Shown: one piece after another, positions 8,833 through 18,270 of the stretch
How the letters are laid out: each line of letters opens with the position of its first letter
How positions within the stretch are numbered: the stretch's first letter is position 1
NCBI RefSeq assembly: GCF_002025205.1
Contig: NZ_CP019947.1
Span: 4,440,001 to 4,504,000 of the forward strand
Reading direction: 5' to 3'
DNA length: 64,000 nucleotides
Source: Pseudomonas sp. CC6-YY-74
Lineage (GTDB): Bacteria > Pseudomonadota > Gammaproteobacteria > Pseudomonadales > Pseudomonadaceae
Translations under genes and position numbers: made by a program
The notes under the pieces: model-generated
The model's database searches: none
What the model was told of the DNA's origin: nothing
What the model saw: only the letters and a program-made list of their open reading frames with translations

Positions 8833-9315
8833 TCAGCAGACCCGCAGCACCTCGAACCGCTGGCTGCTGCTGCCCATGCGCAGCTCCACCTGATCACCTT
8901 CAGCGCAGCCGATCAGGCGTTGTCCAAGCGGTGCTCGTGGGCTGATCACCCGTACCTCCTGACCTTCCAGCAGCAGCTTCAGGCCGGCACCGTCCGGGCC
9001 GAGGAACAGGCACTGCTCAGCGCCCTGGGCATCGGCCAACCACACCAAGGCGCTGAGCTGAATGCCCAGTTGCGCATCGAAGGGCCGCAGTCTAAGTTTT
9101 TCCCAGGCGCTCAGGGCCTGGCGAATCTCCTCGACCCGGCGCGCCTGCCCGGCGGCCAGATAAGAGGCCTCCAGGCCCAGGGTATCGTACTTGTTCTCGG
9201 CAATATTCTCTTCATGGGTGGCCGCTTCATAGGCAGTCAACGCCGCTTGCTGGGCCAGTGCCAGGTCGCTGTGCAGCTTGTCGAGAATCAGTTGCTGGAG
9301 CAGAGCTTTGTTCAA
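8833..9315 (-). CDS. GreA/GreB-family transcription factor-like protein
   Basis: This 160-residue protein resembles Gre factors: a long N-terminal helical coiled-coil region (residues 1-75, with YEAATHEENIAENKYDTLG) and a C-terminal FKBP-like domain containing the characteristic ISPRAPLGQRLIGCAEGD loop, which corresponds to the SP-x-xPLG-x-AL-x-G-x-x-x-GD pattern. True GreA and GreB secrete through RNA polymerase's secondary channel and stimulate transcript cleavage using acidic tip residues; whether this paralogue does so is uncertain. The start codon is TTG at 9315. The gene is single, between the binding-protein gene and a small membrane protein. Confidence 0.8.
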   Translation of the reverse strand: MNKALLQQLILDKLHSDLALAQQAALTAYEAATHEENIAENKYDTLGLEASYLAAGQARRVEEIRQALSAWEKLRLRPFDAQLGIQLSALVWLADAQGAEQCLFLGPDGAGLKLLLEGQEVRVISPRAPLGQRLIGCAEGDQVELRMGSSSQRFEVLRVC

Positions 9316-9431
9316 CGGTCACTCGCAGGGTCGGCAGGAAAAATCTCGGTCTATGCACCAAAGTCTAGTGTCGCCATGGCTACCGAAGGCGGCATTGTGC
9401 ACGGGTTGCTACTAAAAGTGAGGGTGTGGGA

Positions 9432-9662
9432 ATGAACATGATGCGGTCGATGGGGTTTTTCTTCCTGTTTCTGCTGGTGCCGCTGGGCGCCTTGCTGGCC
9501 AACTACCCAGGGCCGATTGCCGAATGGTTGAGCGGTCTGTTCGGTGTGCAAATCAGCCGGGGCAACCTCGGCGCCGGCTTCATGGTGCTGGCGGCGATCT
9601 GCCTCAAGGTCGATCTGACCATTCGTCGTCGCGCTCAGGCCAGCCAGGCGAGCATCGCCTGA
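9432..9662 (+). CDS. Small membrane protein of unknown function
   Basis: This protein of about 76 residues has two hydrophobic segments, FFFLFLLVPLGALLA near residues 8-22 and the AGFMVLAAICLKV stretch near residues 48-60, and a basic C terminus (TIRRRAQ). No family was recognised. The ATG at 9432 was chosen over a GTG six bases upstream. It is transcribed divergently from the Gre-like gene and lies 86 bases before the HDOD gene, so the two could share a transcript. Confidence 0.6.
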   Translation: MNMMRSMGFFFLFLLVPLGALLANYPGPIAEWLSGLFGVQISRGNLGAGFMVLAAICLKVDLTIRRRAQASQASIA

Positions 9663-9748
9663 TTGCTCGGACGGCAATCTGCCATCAAATTGGCGCAATA
9701 GATCACGGCCTTGGCTACACTGCGCTCCATCTGCGGCGGGAGGCCATG

Positions 9749-10606
9749 ATGGAGACGACACAGTCGGACTACTCGATTTATCGACAGGTAGTCACTCAAC
9801 TGATGAATGACCAGGAGCAGCTGCCCAGCCTGCCGATGTTGACCCTGGAAATCCGCCGGGCGCTGGCCAGGCCAGAGGTCAGCATGACCCTGCTGGTCAG
9901 CCTGATCAGCAAGGATCCGGCGCTCAGTGCGTTGCTGATGAAGTACGCCTCCAGCGCCTTGCTGCGCACCCGCCTGGCACCGAAAACCCTGCAGGACGTG
10001 TTGCGCGTGCTCGGCATGCAGCAGGTGGATCGGGTGGTGATGCTGCACAGCGTCAAGAGCCTGTTCGTGCTGCACAGCGTCGGCCACAAGTTGCTGTTCA
10101 TGGACGCCTGGCAGCGGCTGACCCTGAAGGCGAGCATCTGCGGCTTTCTCGCACGCCAGGTGGGGACGGTGCAGGCCGATCATGCGGTGCTCGCCAGCCT
10201 GCTCAGCGAGGTGGGCTCGCTCGCGGTGCTCTCGGCATTCAAGAGCGCTGATCTGGTGCCGACACCGGCGCGTTACCACAGCCTGTGCCAGGTCTACAGC
10301 AAATCGCTGGGGGTGATGCTGCTGAAAAAGTGGGCAGTGGATGAGGCCTACGTGGACATCGTGCGCGAGGCGGGCAATTGGACGCTGCAGCGCCAGCGGC
10401 AGATCGAGCTGCTCGATCTGGTCAACCTGAGCCTGTTCCACACCATGCATGACACCAACGGCGAAGCGCAGTTGCCGGCGCTGATCAGTCTGGCCGCCTA
10501 CGCCAAGCTCGATAGCTTACACAATGAAGTGGCGGCGGACGGCAGCCTGGCCCTGGTCAGCCAGCATTGGGACGTAATCCATGAGATGGCCGCAGTGCTG
10601 CGCTAA
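9749..10606 (+). CDS. HDOD-domain signalling protein
   Basis: This protein of about 285 residues carries an HDOD domain: LPSLPMLTLEIRRALARPEVS near the N terminus, the KDPALSALLMKYA segment near residue 60, and TLQDVLRVLGMQQV near residue 85. HDOD proteins are catalytically inactive HD-domain relatives used in signalling and stress output. The expected metal-binding HD pair is absent, as usual for the family. Two adjacent ATGs (9746 and 9749) are possible; GGGAGG sits five bases before the second. The C-terminal 100 residues are not recognised. Confidence 0.83.
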   Translation: METTQSDYSIYRQVVTQLMNDQEQLPSLPMLTLEIRRALARPEVSMTLLVSLISKDPALSALLMKYASSALLRTRLAPKTLQDVLRVLGMQQVDRVVMLHSVKSLFVLHSVGHKLLFMDAWQRLTLKASICGFLARQVGTVQADHAVLASLLSEVGSLAVLSAFKSADLVPTPARYHSLCQVYSKSLGVMLLKKWAVDEAYVDIVREAGNWTLQRQRQIELLDLVNLSLFHTMHDTNGEAQLPALISLAAYAKLDSLHNEVAADGSLALVSQHWDVIHEMAAVLR

Positions 10607-10745
10607 CGGCTCGACAGCCCGCTGCATAGCGCTTGGCTAGTGGCCTCTACGGTTGGCGGGTTAACTCAGCTTCGCCGGCCTCGGTGGGTCCTGCACCGAC
10701 ACTACAACCTGGCCTGCGGGCTGCATTCGCCGCGGGGCGCGCCGC

Positions 10746-12923
10746 CTAGGGCTTGCTGCGGTCCTTGAGCAGGTGCGCGGCGAGGGTGCGCAATGGCCCC
10801 AGTTGCCGGCAGATCAGCGCCAGCTGGGTCTGCACCAGTCGCTGCTGGTCGTCCTGTGTATCGGCGTGCTGCTCCAGTTCGGCGGCCAGTTGCTCTTCGG
10901 CATCGCTCTGAATCGCCACCGCATGTTCCTCGGCAAGGCTCTTGGCGATTTCCTCGAGGCTGGCGGCCAGGCGTGCGGCGCTCGCCGGCAGCGGGCTCTG
11001 CTGGTCGCCGAGGACAATTTCGCCGCGATGCGCGCCAAGGCCCGATAGGTAGTTGAGCAGGGTGTGCGACAGCACCAGGAAGCGAAAGCCGGTGTCCGCC
11101 TCTTTACGAAAATGCCCGGGTTCCATGAGCATGTTGCCGAGGGTGGTGGACAGCGCGGCTTCGGCGTTGTGCGCATTGCGCCGGGCCAGGCGGTAGGCCA
11201 GGTCGTCGCGCTTGCCGCTGACATACTGCTGGATGATCTGGCGCAGGTAGGTGCTGTTGCAGCTGAGGGTGTTGGCCAGCATGCGGTTGAGCCGGCGGCC
11301 CTGCCATTCCGGCAGGATCAGGAACACCGCCAGCCCGGCGATCAGGCTGCCGATCAGGGTGTCGAACAGGCGCGGCAGGATCAAACCGTAACCGTCGCCG
11401 ACCTGGTTGAAACAGAACAGCACCAGCAGGGTGATTGCCGCGGTGGCCAGGGTGTAGCGGCTGCTGCGGGTGGCGAAGAAGGCCACCCCGGCAGCCACGG
11501 CGAAGAAGGCTTGAATCAGTGGGCTGGGGAACAGGTCGAACAGCGCCCAGCCGAGCACCAGGCCGAGTACCGTGCCGGCGATCCTTTGCACCAGTTTGCG
11601 CCGGGTGGCGCCGTAGTTCGGCTGGCAGACGAACACCGTGGTCAGCAGGATCCAGTAACCCTGGGTTGGGTGAATCCAGTGCAGCACGCCATAGCCGGCG
11701 GCCAGGGCGATGGCCAGGCGCAGGGCGTGGCGGAACAGCAGTGAGGTCGGGGTCAGTTGCTGGCGCAGACGATCCGCGACCTCCTTGAACGAGTGCGGCT
11801 CGCGATCCAGCAGGCTGCTGTCCTGTTGCTCGGCCAGGGCATTGGGGTTGCTGGCGTGGCCGAGCAGCTGGTCGAGGGCGGCGAGGTTGCCGGCCAGGGC
11901 GGCTAGCGAGCGCAGCAGCTGGCGCCAGGCCGGGTTGCTCTGCCGTCCCAGGTGCTGCAATGAGGCATGTAGGTCGTCCAACGCCTGACTGCACTGCTCG
12001 CGGTACTCGAACGGCTGGCGCAGTTCGATGGCCTGGGCCAGGCGCTGACAGGCCTCGCCATGCAGGCGCAGCAGGCGCTGGCAGCGGAACAGCACATCGC
12101 TGTGAAAGAAGGCTTCGGCTAGCTCGTTGTACGGGTAATGCGAGGAACTGGCGCGCTCGTGGATGTCCTGGGCGAGGAAGTACAGCTTGAGGTAGCGACT
12201 GACCTTGCTGCCTGGCCGAGCACCGCCGACGCGGTGCAGGATGATTTCCTTGGCGGCATTCAGTGCCGCCACCACCCGACCGTTTTGCTTGGCCAGGGCC
12301 AGGCGCCGCTCTTCCACATCGAGTTGGCGCAGCGGCTCGAACAGGGCGGCCTTGAGCTTGAGGTACTGGCCCAGTTCGCGGAACAGCCGGGCCAGGCTGT
12401 GCTGCACCGGCTGGTTGGCAAACAGGGCATTCCAGATCACCGACAACACCCCGTACCAGGCCGCTCCCGCCACCATTATCAGCGGTTCCAGCCACAGGCC
12501 GGCGATGCCGCCGCGCTGCTCCACACCGATCATGCTGTAGATCGCCAGGATCAGGGTGGCCGAGCCCAGGGTGGCGTAGCGCTCACCGAGGGCGCCGAGC
12601 ATGGTCAGGGCGAAGCTGGCCAGGGCCAGGGCGCTGACGAGCAGCCAGGGGTAGGGGAACAGCCACTCGACTGTGTAGGCCGCCGCGCTGAAGCAGCCGA
12701 GGGTCACCAGCAGTGCGGTCAGGCGGCCTTGCCAGCTGTCGTCGGTCTCGGCCAGGGCGCTGGCGATCACCCCGAGAAACAGCGGAGTCAACGCCTGCAT
12801 CCAGTCCTGCGCCCAGCACAGCCACAGGCTGCCGCTGAGGGCGATGAGCACCCGCAGGCTGTAGCTGAATTTATCCAGCGCCCACAGGCGGCGCAGGGAG
12901 TGGCGAAAAGAGCTGGCGGGCAT
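10746..12923 (-). CDS. YccS/FUSC-family inner-membrane protein
   Basis: This 725-residue protein has the double-bundle layout of the YccS/YhfK (FUSC-like) family. The first cluster of hydrophobic segments is in residues 20-150, followed by a long cytoplasmic helical region and a second cluster near residues 400-530 (LAIALAAGYGVLHWIHPTQGYWILLTTVFVC region). A C-terminal soluble tail of about 190 residues ends the protein. The family is thought to include aromatic-acid or xenobiotic exporters, but most members are uncharacterised. No membrane-fusion or outer-membrane partner lies next to it. Transcription is divergent from the NfeD gene. Confidence 0.87.
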   Translation of the reverse strand: MPASSFRHSLRRLWALDKFSYSLRVLIALSGSLWLCWAQDWMQALTPLFLGVIASALAETDDSWQGRLTALLVTLGCFSAAAYTVEWLFPYPWLLVSALALASFALTMLGALGERYATLGSATLILAIYSMIGVEQRGGIAGLWLEPLIMVAGAAWYGVLSVIWNALFANQPVQHSLARLFRELGQYLKLKAALFEPLRQLDVEERRLALAKQNGRVVAALNAAKEIILHRVGGARPGSKVSRYLKLYFLAQDIHERASSSHYPYNELAEAFFHSDVLFRCQRLLRLHGEACQRLAQAIELRQPFEYREQCSQALDDLHASLQHLGRQSNPAWRQLLRSLAALAGNLAALDQLLGHASNPNALAEQQDSSLLDREPHSFKEVADRLRQQLTPTSLLFRHALRLAIALAAGYGVLHWIHPTQGYWILLTTVFVCQPNYGATRRKLVQRIAGTVLGLVLGWALFDLFPSPLIQAFFAVAAGVAFFATRSSRYTLATAAITLLVLFCFNQVGDGYGLILPRLFDTLIGSLIAGLAVFLILPEWQGRRLNRMLANTLSCNSTYLRQIIQQYVSGKRDDLAYRLARRNAHNAEAALSTTLGNMLMEPGHFRKEADTGFRFLVLSHTLLNYLSGLGAHRGEIVLGDQQSPLPASAARLAASLEEIAKSLAEEHAVAIQSDAEEQLAAELEQHADTQDDQQRLVQTQLALICRQLGPLRTLAAHLLKDRSKP

Positions 12924-13130
12924 CCGGGCGACCTTGTGCAGCGGTAATAGTGAGCAGACTAACGGAGTATGCGGGCGTCTGGCACCCTATTGATGACAGC
13001 TTTTGTGGCCGGTCTGCCAGCTCGGGGCGAAGACGCCGACTCTGCGCGAAAACGCATGGACTATCCTCTAAGCAGACAACCGTACTTTGCCAGTCTTTTG
13101 CCACCCGTAACGGCTGTCGTGGAGAGGGCC

Positions 13131-14546
13131 GTGAAGGTTTTCCCGATACAGCGTTTGCTCCTGCTCCTGCTCCTGGCCCTGTTGCTCTTGCCCGCAGGGC
13201 TGACGGCGGCCCCCGCGGTGGTGGTGGAGTTGCGCGTCGATGGCGCGATTGGCCCGGCCAGCGCCGACTATGTGGTGCGCGGCTTGGCCCGCGCGGTGAA
13301 CGAGGGCGCGGTACTGGTGGTGCTGAGCATCGACACCCCCGGCGGCCTGGACACCTCGATGCGCTCGATCATCAAGGCGATTCTCGCCAGCCCGATTCCG
13401 GTGGCCAGCTTCGTTGCACCCAGTGGTGCGCGGGCCGCCAGTGCCGGCACCTATATCCTCTATGCCAGCCATATTGCGGCGATGGCGCCGGGCACCAACC
13501 TCGGCGCGGCCACCCCGGTGCAGATTGGCGGCACGCCCGGTTCGCCGTCACCAGCACCGGACAAGCCGCAGAGCGCCGATAAGGGTGACACGCCCGGCAG
13601 CGCCGCCGAGGCCGAGAAGGCCGGCGCACCGACCGATACCCTGAGTAAAAAACAAATCAACGATGCCTCCGCCTATATCCGTGGCCTGGCGCAGCTGCGC
13701 GGGCGCAATGCCGAGTGGGCCGAGCGGGCGGTGCGCGAGTCGGTCAGCCTGTCCGCCGAAGAAGCGCTCGAGCTCAAGGTGGTCGATTACCTCGCCCGTG
13801 ACCTGGCCGATCTGCTCACACAGCTGGACGGTAAACGCTTCACCGCCGCCGGCGTCGAGGTGACGCTGCAGACCGCCGATGCCGTGGTGGTCAGCCGCGA
13901 GCCGGACTGGCGCGCACGGTTGCTGGCGGTGATCACCAATCCCAGTGTGGCGCTGCTGTTGATGATGATCGGTGTCTACGGTCTGTTCTTCGAATTTTCC
14001 AACCCGGGCAGCGGCGTCGGCGGCGTGCTCGGTGGCATCTGTCTGATTCTGGCGCTGTACGCCCTGCAGTTGTTGCCGGTCAACTACGCTGGAGTGGCCT
14101 TGATCCTGCTCGGCATCGCCTTTATCGCGGCCGAGGCCTTCATGCCGAGTTTCGGTGTGCTCGGGATTGGCGGGTTGGTTGCCTTCGTCTTTGGCGCCTT
14201 GATTCTGATCGACACCGAAGTGCCCGGCTTCGGCATTCCCCTGACGTTGATCGTGACCCTGGCCCTGACCACGGGAGCGATTATTTTCGCCATCGTCAGC
14301 ATGGCCTTGCGCGCCAGGCGTCGCGCCCTGGTCGGCGGCGACAGCGAACTGATCGGCAGTCTGACGCGGATCCAGGCGGTGCAGCCGAGCAACCCGCTGG
14401 GCGGCTGGGTGCAACTGCAAGGCGAGAACTGGCAGGTCGTCAGCCAGGTGCCGCTGCAACCCGGCCAGCAGGTGCGGGTGCTGGCGCGCAAAGGCTCGAT
14501 GCTGGACGTCGCCACCACTGAAGCAACATCGCCACAAGGAGACTGA
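13131..14546 (+). CDS. NfeD-family membrane-bound ClpP-class serine protease
   Basis: This protein of about 471 residues has three parts: a signal/anchor segment (residues 5-30), a ClpP-like protease domain, and a C-terminal membrane and OB-fold NfeD domain. The nucleophile is in AASAGTYILYA near residue 105, and the likely catalytic lysine is in the KKQINDASAYIRGLA segment near residue 175. A Pro/Ala-rich insert lies between them. Four or more hydrophobic segments fill residues 265-400. The GTG at 13131 was chosen because GGAGAGG precedes it and a signal peptide follows at once. It is paired with the slipin gene one base downstream; in characterised homologues the protease cleaves stomatin-type partners. 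Confidence 0.9.
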   Translation: MKVFPIQRLLLLLLLALLLLPAGLTAAPAVVVELRVDGAIGPASADYVVRGLARAVNEGAVLVVLSIDTPGGLDTSMRSIIKAILASPIPVASFVAPSGARAASAGTYILYASHIAAMAPGTNLGAATPVQIGGTPGSPSPAPDKPQSADKGDTPGSAAEAEKAGAPTDTLSKKQINDASAYIRGLAQLRGRNAEWAERAVRESVSLSAEEALELKVVDYLARDLADLLTQLDGKRFTAAGVEVTLQTADAVVVSREPDWRARLLAVITNPSVALLLMMIGVYGLFFEFSNPGSGVGGVLGGICLILALYALQLLPVNYAGVALILLGIAFIAAEAFMPSFGVLGIGGLVAFVFGALILIDTEVPGFGIPLTLIVTLALTTGAIIFAIVSMALRARRRALVGGDSELIGSLTRIQAVQPSNPLGGWVQLQGENWQVVSQVPLQPGQQVRVLARKGSMLDVATTEATSPQGD

Positions 14547-14547
14547 C

Positions 14548-15306
14548 ATGGGTTTTGAACTGAGTTTTGCCACGCTGGCGGTGCTGCTGATGGCGCTGCT
14601 GGTTTCGGCGTTTCGTATCCTGCGCGAATACGAGCGCGGCGTGGTGTTCCAGTTGGGGCGCTTCTGGCGGGTCAAGGGGCCGGGCCTGGTGATCATCATT
14701 CCGGGCATCCAGCAGATGGTCCGCGTCGACCTGCGCACCATCGTGATGGATGTGCCGACCCAGGACGTGATTTCCCGCGACAACGTCTCGGTCAAGGTCA
14801 ATGCAGTGATCTACTTTCGCGTGCTTGACCCGCAGAAGGCGATCATCCAGGTCGAGGATTACCACGCGGCCACCAGCCAGCTGTCGCAAACCACTCTGCG
14901 CGCGGTGCTCGGCAAGCACGAACTGGACGAGATACTCGCCGAGCGCGAGCGCTTGAATGTCGATATCCAGCAAGTGCTGGATGCACAAACCGACGCCTGG
15001 GGCATCAAGGTGGCAAATGTCGAGATCAAGCACGTCGACCTCGACGAATCGATGATCCGCGCCATCGCCAAGCAGGCCGAAGCCGAGCGTGAGCGGCGGG
15101 CCAAGGTGATTCATGCCGAGGGTGAATTGCAGGCCTCGGAAAAACTCATGCAAGCCGCCGAGATGCTTGGCCGCCAACCAGGCGCCATGCAGCTGCGCTA
15201 CATGCAGACCCTGAGCAATATCGCCGGCGACAAGAGCTCGACCATCGTCTTTCCGCTGCCGATCGAACTGCTCCAGGGCATGGCCGAACGCAAGGGCAAT
15301 AATTAG
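14548..15306 (+). CDS. Slipin (SPFH/stomatin-like membrane protein)
   Basis: This 252-residue protein starts with a membrane segment (LAVLLMALLVSAFRI) followed by the SPFH/PHB domain, recognised from YERGVVFQLGRFWRVKGPGL and LRTIVMDVPTQDVISRDNV. A helical stretch rich in Ala, Glu and Arg (AIAKQAEAERERRAKVI) follows, which mediates oligomerisation in stomatins. It is translated directly after the NfeD-type protease, with only one base between stop and ATG. In archaeal homologues the neighbouring protease cuts the stomatin C terminus; the same pairing suggests a membrane microdomain or quality-control role here. Confidence 0.92.
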   Translation: MGFELSFATLAVLLMALLVSAFRILREYERGVVFQLGRFWRVKGPGLVIIIPGIQQMVRVDLRTIVMDVPTQDVISRDNVSVKVNAVIYFRVLDPQKAIIQVEDYHAATSQLSQTTLRAVLGKHELDEILAERERLNVDIQQVLDAQTDAWGIKVANVEIKHVDLDESMIRAIAKQAEAERERRAKVIHAEGELQASEKLMQAAEMLGRQPGAMQLRYMQTLSNIAGDKSSTIVFPLPIELLQGMAERKGNN

Positions 15307-15377
15307 CCGGCCACAGCGCTGGGGCTCGCGGCGTGCGAGTTTCTGCGCTGTGGCCGAGGCTGCTGACGGAGGCTGCG

Positions 15378-16871
15378 ATGAACATTCGCTACGAGAGTAT
15401 TCTGGCCACCATCGGCCGCACCCCGGTGATCCGTATCAATCGCCTGGCGCCGCCTGGCGTCGAGTTGTACGTCAAGGCGGAAGCCTTCAATCCCATGGGC
15501 TCGGTCAAGGACCGCATGGCCCTCAGCGTGATCGAGGCGGCCGAAGCCAGCGGTGCACTGCAACCCGGGCAGACGGTGATCGAGGCCACCAGCGGCAACA
15601 CCGGCATCGGCCTGGCCATGGTCTGCGCGGCCAAGGGTTATCCGCTGGTGGTGACCATGGCCGAGAACTTCAGCATCGAGCGGCGCAAGATTCTGCGTTT
15701 TCTTGGCGCCCGAGTGGTGCTTACCCCGGCGGCGCTCAAAGGCAGCGGCATGCTCGGCAAGGCCGAGGAACTGGCGGCGGCGCATGGCTGGTTCCTGGTG
15801 CGCCAGTTCGAGAACGAGGCCAACGCCGACGCCCACACGCGCACCACCGCCCTGGAAATCCTCGAGGCCTTCGCCGATGGCTCGCTCGACTACTTCGTCA
15901 CCGGCTACGGCACCGGCGGCACGCTCAAGGGCACGCGCGGGTGTTGCGCGAGTACCGTCCGGCAACCCGCATCGTGGTCTGCGAGCCGGATAACTCGCCG
16001 TTGCTGGGTAGCGGTATCGAACAAACGCGTGACGCCGACGGTCGGCCGCTGAACAGCCACCCGGCGTTTCGCCCCATCTGATGCAAGGCTGGACCCCGGA
16101 TTTCATCCCCAAACTCACCGAAGACGCCCGCCGTCTTGGCCTGATCGACCGGATCGTGCCGATCAACGGTAGCCAGGCCCTGCACTACGCCCGCCAGTTG
16201 GCGCGCCAGGAGGGCATCTTCTGCGGGCCTTCGAGCGGCGCCACCTTCGCTGGCGCCATGGCTGTGGCCGCCGCTGCTGCCCCGGCAGCCGCATCCTGTG
16301 CATGCTGCCGGACACCGGCGAGCGCTATTTGTCCACGCCGCTGTTCGACGACATCGCCGTCGACATGAGCGAGGAGGAACAGCAGCTGGCCAGCTCGACG
16401 CCCAACTACCGCTTCGACGTCAGCCCCGCCACGCCAAGTGCGGCGCAGCCAGAGCCTATCGGCGAAGAAGTCGATGCCAAGATCGAGGCGTTGCTGGCGC
16501 AGATCCTCGCCGACCGCCAGCAGCCATTGGTGATGTTTGCCCTGGAATGGTGCGAGTTCTGCTGGTCGGCGCGCAAGCTGTTCAACGCCCTCGGCGTGGC
16601 CTACCGCTCGGTCGACCTGGACTCGGTCGAGTACCAGCAGGACGACCTCGGCGGCCGCCTGCGTGTGGCGCTGCGGCGCAAGAGCGGGATGCTCAGCATC
16701 CCGCAGATATTCGTCGGTGGCGAACTGGTCGGGGGCTGCAATGAACTGTTTGGCGCCTATGCCGATGGTCGGCTCGCCACGCTGTTGCGTGCCCAGGGCG
16801 TCGAATTGGCTGAGGTGCCTGCGATCGATCCGACCACCCTGGCGCCGGCCTGGCTGCATCCGCGCAGCTGA
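15378..16871 (+). pseudogene. PLP cysteine synthase fused to a glutaredoxin-like domain, three frameshifts
   Basis: Read through three breaks, this encodes about 498 residues. The first part is a fold-type II PLP enzyme of the cysteine synthase family: KAEAFNPMGSVKDRMA with the PLP lysine, ATSGNTGIGLA, and GTGGTLKG. The last part, from about residue 375, is glutaredoxin/thioredoxin-like with FALEWCEFCWSARKLF and SIPQIFVGGELVGG. Breaks are at GGG 15939-15941, CCCC 16072-16075 and CCCC 16280-16283; in each case one added G or C restores the frame and the family sequence. All are single-base losses with no other decay, so sequence error is likely. GGAGGCTGCG precedes the ATG. A coupling of sulfur assimilation to thiol redox is an inference from the fusion. 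Confidence 0.83.
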
Positions 16872-16890
16872 CAGGCTGCGGACAAACTGT

Positions 16891-16920
16891 CGCGTTCTGC
16901 GCCAAGTTGCGCAGAACGCG
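16891..16920. terminator. Hairpin after the cysteine synthase-glutaredoxin gene
   Basis: CGCGTTCTGCGC and GCGCAGAACGCG form a perfect 12-bp stem with a 6-base loop, 19 bases past the stop. There is no following T-run, so it may act as an RNA-stabilising structure rather than an intrinsic terminator. Confidence 0.5.
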
Positions 16921-17033
16921 CCGTGACACGGGAGCGAATCGGGGCTTTCCCCTGAAGTGCGGCGGATATACAGGGAGGTCGGCGCCATCGCTCTTCTACA
17001 CTTCAAGTTACTCGTCGGCTTAAGGAGAGAATC

Positions 17034-18158
17034 ATGCGTATCGGTGTTCCCAAAGAGATCAAGAACCATGAGTACCGCGTCGGCTTGACCCCACATTCGG
17101 TAGCCGAACTGACCAGCCTTGGCCATCAGGTCTGGGTCGAGACGTTGGCCGGCGCCGCGATCGGCTTCAGCGACGGCGACTACCAGACGGCCGGCGCGCA
17201 GATCGCCGGGGACGCGGCGCAGGTGTTCGCCGAGGCGCAGTTGATCGTCAAGGTCAAGGAGCCGCTGACCGCCGAGCGCGCGCGGCTGCGCCCCGAACAC
17301 ACGTTATTCACCTACCTGCACCTGGCGCCGGACCGGCCGCAGACCGACGAGCTGATGGCCAGCGGTGCCACCTGCATCGCCTACGAAACCGTCACCGATA
17401 GTCACGGCCGGCTGCCGCTGCTGGCGCCGATGTCCGAGGTGGCGGGGCGCATGTCGATCCAGGCCGGGGCCAATTGCCTGGAAAAAGCCAGGGGCGGGCG
17501 CGGTGTGCTGCTCGGCGGCGTACCGGGGGTGGCGCCGGGCAAGGTAGTGATTCTCGGCGGCGGCGTGGTCGGCAGTCATGCCCTGGCCATGGCGGTAGGC
17601 CTGGGCGCCGATGTCACGGTGCTGGACAAGAGCGTCGATGCCCTGCGTCGGCTGGACACCCAGTACGCCAGCCGCATCACCACCCTCTATTCGACTCGCG
17701 CCGCGCTGCGCGAGCAGATTCTGGCGGCCGACCTGGTGATCGGCGGCGTGCTGATTCCCGGTGCCGCCGCGCCCAAACTGATCAGCGCCGAGATGGTCAG
17801 GCAGATGCAGCCCGGTTCGGTGTTGGTGGATGTGGCGATCGACCAGGGTGGCTGTGCCGAGACCTCCAAGGCCACCACCCACGATAATCCGACCTATGTG
17901 GTCGATGAGGTGGTGCATTACTGTGTGGCCAACATGCCCGGCGCGGTGGCGCGCACCTCGACCCTGGCGCTGAACAACGCGACCCTGCCGTTCGTCATCG
18001 CCCTCGCCGAGAAAGGGACGCGCCGCGCGCTGGAGGACGACCCGCATCTGTGCAATGGCCTCAACGTGGCCAAGGGTGTGATTATCTGCGGCAGCGTCGC
18101 CGAAGCCCATGGCTTGCCCTTCCAATCGGCGACCAGCGTGCTGGAACATCTGCTGTAG
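17034..18158 (+). CDS. ald: Alanine dehydrogenase
   Basis: This 374-residue protein is full length for NAD-dependent L-alanine dehydrogenase, which interconverts L-alanine with pyruvate and ammonia in the cytosol. The N terminus MRIGVPKEIKNHEYRVGLTP holds the substrate-binding Arg. VKVKEPL and HLAPD segments follow, then the Rossmann motif VILGGGVVGSHALAMA near residue 172. The C-terminal VAIDQGGCAETSKAT matches the family. AAGGAGAGAATC precedes the ATG. An associated Lrp/AsnC-type regulator is not adjacent. The gene is probably monocistronic. Confidence 0.96.
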   Translation: MRIGVPKEIKNHEYRVGLTPHSVAELTSLGHQVWVETLAGAAIGFSDGDYQTAGAQIAGDAAQVFAEAQLIVKVKEPLTAERARLRPEHTLFTYLHLAPDRPQTDELMASGATCIAYETVTDSHGRLPLLAPMSEVAGRMSIQAGANCLEKARGGRGVLLGGVPGVAPGKVVILGGGVVGSHALAMAVGLGADVTVLDKSVDALRRLDTQYASRITTLYSTRAALREQILAADLVIGGVLIPGAAAPKLISAEMVRQMQPGSVLVDVAIDQGGCAETSKATTHDNPTYVVDEVVHYCVANMPGAVARTSTLALNNATLPFVIALAEKGTRRALEDDPHLCNGLNVAKGVIICGSVAEAHGLPFQSATSVLEHLL

Positions 18159-18270
18159 CGCGAGCGGCCGGGGCCCGCACAGGGAGTGTCTGCTGCTTTT
18201 GTCGGCGGGTTGACCTCGGCGCGATACTTTTGGCCTGCAGGGCAGGCCGGCTTTCGCCGCGTGGCGCCTC

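Noticed and set aside
16891..16920. Strong intrinsic terminator after the cysteine synthase fusion
   Set aside because: The stem is perfect but there is no T-run, so it is listed only as a probable terminator-like hairpin.
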